Shown here: positions 60,826-64,000 of the stretch, in pieces
Numbering within the stretch: position 1 is the stretch's first letter
How the letters are laid out: each line of letters starts with the position of its first letter
Origin: Antrodiella citrinella
Taxonomy: Eukaryota; Basidiomycota; Agaricomycetes; Polyporales; Steccherinaceae
Length of the DNA: 64,000 bases
NCBI GenBank assembly: GCA_004802725.1
Contig: SGPM01000009.1
Location: forward strand, 166,740-230,739
Reading direction: 5' to 3'
Made by a program: the position numbers and the translations under genes
The notes under the pieces: generated by a model
The model's input: the letters and a program-made list of their open reading frames with translations, nothing else
What the model was told of the DNA's origin: nothing
Database searches by the model: none

Positions 60826-62007
60826 ATGGAAGCGTATCAAACGCTCTACGATACACAAGGCTACGTCCTCATCCCCCCATCCGTCCTCCTCCCAACGTCC
60901 TCCCCGCTCTTCCAAGACCTCCTCACCGCGTCCGCCCACGTCGTCGCCAAGACTCGTTCCGGAGCCTGGTCGCACCGACGTACAGTCGGGAAGCAGTTCC
61001 CGCCATTCGACAGCGACAACCCCGACTCGTGGGGGGTGCAGCATGTCATGCACCCCGACTTGGGTGAGGACGCGCTCGTGTTTCAGAGGTGGTATACGGG
61101 GGAGGAGGTGAGGAGGGTTGTGTGTGCTTTGATGAGGTGTCGGGACGAGGATTTGCAGATGGGTGAGTGTCTCGATGTGACTCCTATCAGTTCATAATGT
61201 TGGCCTGCATTTGTGTGTTCTCTACCCCTGAAAACATACGCGTTTCGATTGCTTGATGTGTGCTGACTGCGATTCTGCTGAAGAGCTCTTCAACCTCTTG
61301 ATCAACCCCGAATCGCATGAGTTTGCGCTGAGATGGCACCGTGACGACGTCCGTGAAGACGCCACAACTGAAGAGGAAGAGAAAGCTCTCGGTATCTGGA
61401 CGCACGGTGTAAGCAGTTTTTCTCGGCATGGATAGATCTACTTATCGTCGGATTTGACTTGTTAGGTACAATGGAACACGTACGTTCAAATTACTATATC
61501 CGCACTTCCCCGCTGACTGGTTGGTTTTCAGCGCGCTGTACGAAGACGACTGTCTCTACGTCGTCCCAGGCTCGCACAAAGTCCCCCGCACGCCGGAACA
61601 ACGCGTACACTCCTCCTCACCCGACCCTCCGAAAGACCCCCTCGCCATGCCCGGATCCATCAAAGTAACCCTGCAACGTACGTCCCACCTTCCTCTTCAC
61701 TCCTTATTGTCAAGCACTGCATGACCTTCGCTCCACAGCCGGCGAAACAGTCTTCTACAACTCCAACATCGTCCACTGCGGCACCTACACCCACACCCGC
61801 CCACGCGCAACGCTGCACGCATGCATTGGGAGCACCCAAGGCGGCGCCTCGCGTGCCCGAAACATTCTGCAGCACGGGCTCGCGTGGATGGAGGACTCGC
61901 AGGCGTTCCGAGAGGGCTTGAGTGAGCAGGGGCGAGCGATGCTGGATAGAACGATCGGGATGAAGAGAGGGGTGGGCGAGGGTGTTGGATTCTCCCAGAC
62001 GAATTGA
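60826..62007 (+). CDS. Phytanoyl-CoA dioxygenase (PhyH)-family Fe(II)/2-oxoglutarate oxygenase, 296 aa
   Basis: Exons 60826-61162, 61284-61408, 61466-61479, 61532-61677 and 61739-62007 sum to an exact frame; the third exon is only 14 nt. MEAYQTLYDTQGYVLIPPSV is the usual PhyH opening. Iron ligands: the HxD in LRWHRDDV and the distal His in VFYNSNIVHCGTYTHTRPR, whose Arg about ten residues later would bind 2-oxoglutarate. Between them lies DDCLYVVPGSHKVPRTPEQR, the family's core strand. Probably an intracellular or peroxisomal small-molecule hydroxylase; substrate cannot be told from sequence. Start chosen as the first ATG after the pyrimidine-rich leader. Confidence 0.92.
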
Positions 62008-62240
62008 TATGTTGTGGAGGATAAGTAAATCTTTGTGAGTACGTGTGCGAATACATGGTTTGCGTGAAACGAGAGCATAAAAAGATGATGAAGCGAATTG
62101 AAGGAAGAGGCGGGAAGTGCATTAGTCTAGAAATCCAACAAACGAAGAGAGCGTCGGGGGTATCAAATATATGGGTGAATCGTACGTACGCATGAAAAAG
62201 AAAGGCGTCCGTGAGTGATATCATGAGCACCTCGCCCTCG

Positions 62241-63074
62241 TCAACACATACACCCGCCCGCCGACTCCTCCTCCGCACCCTCATGTAAGTTCACGCTCCC
62301 CGGCATCGTCTGATTACTCTGCATCGTTGCTGCGGCTGCACTCTTCCCTGCTCCTGCTATCCCAGTCTTGTTGCCCGAGGTGACAGGCTGCCATAGCTCG
62401 GGCGTGTCGAGAATCTTGGAGACCACTTCCTGGAAGGCGTCCCGCACGCCCACCGCTGTCTTCGCAGACGCCTCGACGAACAAGCAATTCATCCGTGTGG
62501 CGAATTGCTGGCCTTCCGTGAAGGTCACTTGTCTCGAAAATTCCTACACAGAAAAAATCGTTCAGTGGAAAATGCCACTGGAGTGCTCAAATGACGTACC
62601 TTGTCCACTTTATTCCCCACCACGATCCTGACCACCGCGTCCGAGACGTAGGTCTCCAGCTCAGAGAACCACCTTGGGAGCGCGTCGAACGTCTCACGGT
62701 TCGAGACGTCGTAGACGAGGATGACGCCCTGCGCGCCGCGGTAGTACGACGACGTGATCGTGCGGAAACGTTCTTGCCCCGCCGTGTCCCAGATACTCAA
62801 TTTCACCTTCTTGCCTTTGATGTCCATCTTGTGCACCTGCAAAAGGTACGATCGTGATCATAAGCCCATGCAAATGAGAGGCAGGATGGAGTTGGACAGT
62901 GCAACTCACGCGAAAGTCGACCCCAATCGTCGCACTACTCTCGTCCTCCGGTAACCACTGCTCGTCCGAGAACCTCAGCAGTAGACTGCTCTTCCCCACC
63001 GACGAGTTCCCGATCAGCAAAAGTTTCACGTTGACGGGTGCGTTTGGCTTTGCAGCCGGGGCTGAAGATGTCAT
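62241..63074 (-). CDS. Rab GTPase, Rab18-like, 234 aa
   Basis: Membrane-traffic/lipid-droplet small GTPase. Exons 63074-62910, 62836-62600 and 62543-62241 sum to an exact frame. G1 [17 protein letters not shown]; switch [10 protein letters not shown]3 [39 protein letters not shown], strongly Rab18-like; G4 VGNKVDK; G5 VEASAKT; then [19 protein letters not shown]-terminus GGCMC gives a CxC geranylgeranylation site. The linker before it is Ala/Gly/Ser-rich. All nucleotide-binding residues are kept, so it should be active. Convergent with the PhyH gene, 233 bp between stops. Confidence 0.95.
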
Positions 63075-63469
63075 GGTGTATGGCTTGACTAGAGTATTAG
63101 GCTAGTTGTGGTGGTGTACTCCGCACGATGATTGTGCGACCGCTTGGATTATAATTTCGTGATTAGTGGTATCTGCAACTGAGAGTGATTCGTGATACGA
63201 CGTTAAGCAAATATCAAGAATGGCGTAGAATAGGTGGTGGTACGAGGAGAAAGAGCACTGCAGGCCTCGGAGCTCAGGCGGTCACGGTGCGTTTACCGCA
63301 CCGCGTGATGTCACCTCCGTTACGTACTCAAATGCTCCGATCCTCTATACTCAAGATTCATTCAAGGCTAGAAACACAAAGTACACGGTAGAAACAAGAA
63401 ACATAGTGAATACAGTTGCAAGATACAAAATACAACGTCGTCGAAACTCGGAAAGGTAAATCACTACAG
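63075..63469. other. Intergenic, Rab promoter and AUR1 3' flank
   Basis: 395 bp between the Rab ATG and the stop of the next minus-strand gene. No ORF or motif. Confidence 0.4.
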
Positions 63470-64000
63470 CTACTGCGTCTTCAGGCGATTCGAAGAACGA
63501 TTCGGACGAAAGAGCAGGACCACATTCATCTTTTGTTCGGGAGCTCGCCAAACCCAAACCAACTCGCATCTATCATTCATCCCCACACCCGACCCATGCC
63601 TCCGTGAACTCTCGTCAAGCATCCCATTTTCAAGTTGTCCAGGCCCGTCACGGTGCTCGACTGGGAGCGGTTCTTCGAACTTCTTGAAGGCCCCATCGAC
63701 CCGGAGGTTATACGGCAACGACGTCGCAAAAGGCCCCTTGACCTCGTCTGGCAAGAGGACATAAAAACACGTCACAGCAAGGCCTGCCCCTCCAACGACG
63801 TCCACAAGATAATGATGCTCCAAATACATCGTCGCCCAGCACAGCACCAGCACATATACCCCCACCACCTTCCCTACGTTCGGCCCCGGGAAGAAGTGAA
63901 TGACGAACAACCCCCCGAGGACTGCCCACGCCACATGCAGCGACGGAAACGCCCCAAAAACGACGGACGACGCGCCGCATATCGCTTGGTACCCCCCGCC
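63470..64000 (-). CDS. AUR1: Inositol phosphorylceramide synthase C-terminus (AUR1-like, PAP2 fold), partial
   Basis: Golgi multispanning enzyme that transfers phosphoinositol to ceramide; target of aureobasidin A. The visible part starts GGGYQAICGASSVVFGAFPS and holds the conserved PSLHVAWAVLGGLFVIHFFP and WATMYLEHHYLVDVVGGAGL, i.e. the H...HHYxVD catalytic set of the AUR1/PAP2 family. After the last TM segment there is a hydrophilic tail of about 100 residues to the stop at 63470. The N-terminal part lies right of base 64000. AUR1 is the best match among PAP2 proteins because of the HHY(F/L)VD(L/V)VGG motif and the spacing. Confidence 0.88.
   Translation of the reverse strand, partial: GGGYQAICGASSVVFGAFPSLHVAWAVLGGLFVIHFFPGPNVGKVVGVYVLVLCWATMYLEHHYLVDVVGGAGLAVTCFYVLLPDEVKGPFATSLPYNLRVDGAFKKFEEPLPVEHRDGPGQLENGMLDESSRRHGSGVGMNDRCELVWVWRAPEQKMNVVLLFRPNRSSNRLKTQ

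Overview
This window is nuclear DNA from a filamentous basidiomycete, most likely an Agaricomycete. The basis is gene style: genes broken by many introns of about 50-75 bp with GT..AG ends and CTRAY branch sites, and protein types common in mushroom and wood-decay fungi (secreted bicupin oxalate decarboxylases, MYND-finger proteins, F-box proteins, an ADP1-like ABC transporter, a P450). A few N bases (5870, 18852, 18945, 18984) show this is draft assembly, so single-base frame breaks must be read with care. No tRNA, rRNA or CRISPR was seen. Gene models were spliced by eye; where exon lengths are given they sum to an open frame.

Layout. 1-1954 (-): an oxalate decarboxylase running off the left edge. 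3301-5820 (+): forkhead transcription factor. 6335-6970 (-): small unknown protein. 7450-8503 (-): tRNA-His guanylyltransferase (THG1), divergent from 8813-9569 (+), an acidic unknown. 9822-12185 (-): UBP8/USP22-type deubiquitinase of SAGA. 12588-13364 (+): HIT-family protein. 14471-16790 (+): a second, intact oxalate decarboxylase. 16971-20138 (-): large acidic disordered protein. 20916-25046 (+): ABCG-type transporter with EGF-like ectodomain. 25047-32932: gene-poor stretch with an 883-bp inverted-repeat element and a decayed F-box gene. 32933-38848 (-): nitrate pair, a nitrate reductase lacking its flavin module plus an NRT2 nitrate transporter. 40536-42685 (+): MYND-finger gene with an internal stop. 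43004-45102 (+): frameshifted P450. 45924-50925 (+): amidohydrolase-like protein, A/B-barrel protein, PCL-like cyclin. 51071-52181 (-): secreted Vps62-like protein. 52964-56501 (+): ATRIP/Rad26-like checkpoint protein. 56502-60825: gene-poor, holding a perfect 371-bp palindrome. 60826-62007 (+): PhyH-type dioxygenase. 62241-63074 (-): Rab18-like GTPase. 63470-64000 (-): IPC synthase (AUR1) C-terminus.

Functional themes are oxalate breakdown (two paralogues with different active-site lids) and nitrate uptake and reduction (transporter plus an unusually short reductase, with no nitrite reductase in the window). The remainder is housekeeping (tRNA maturation, chromatin deubiquitination, DNA-damage signalling, Rab trafficking, sphingolipid synthesis) separated by gene-poor islands with inverted repeats and decaying genes.
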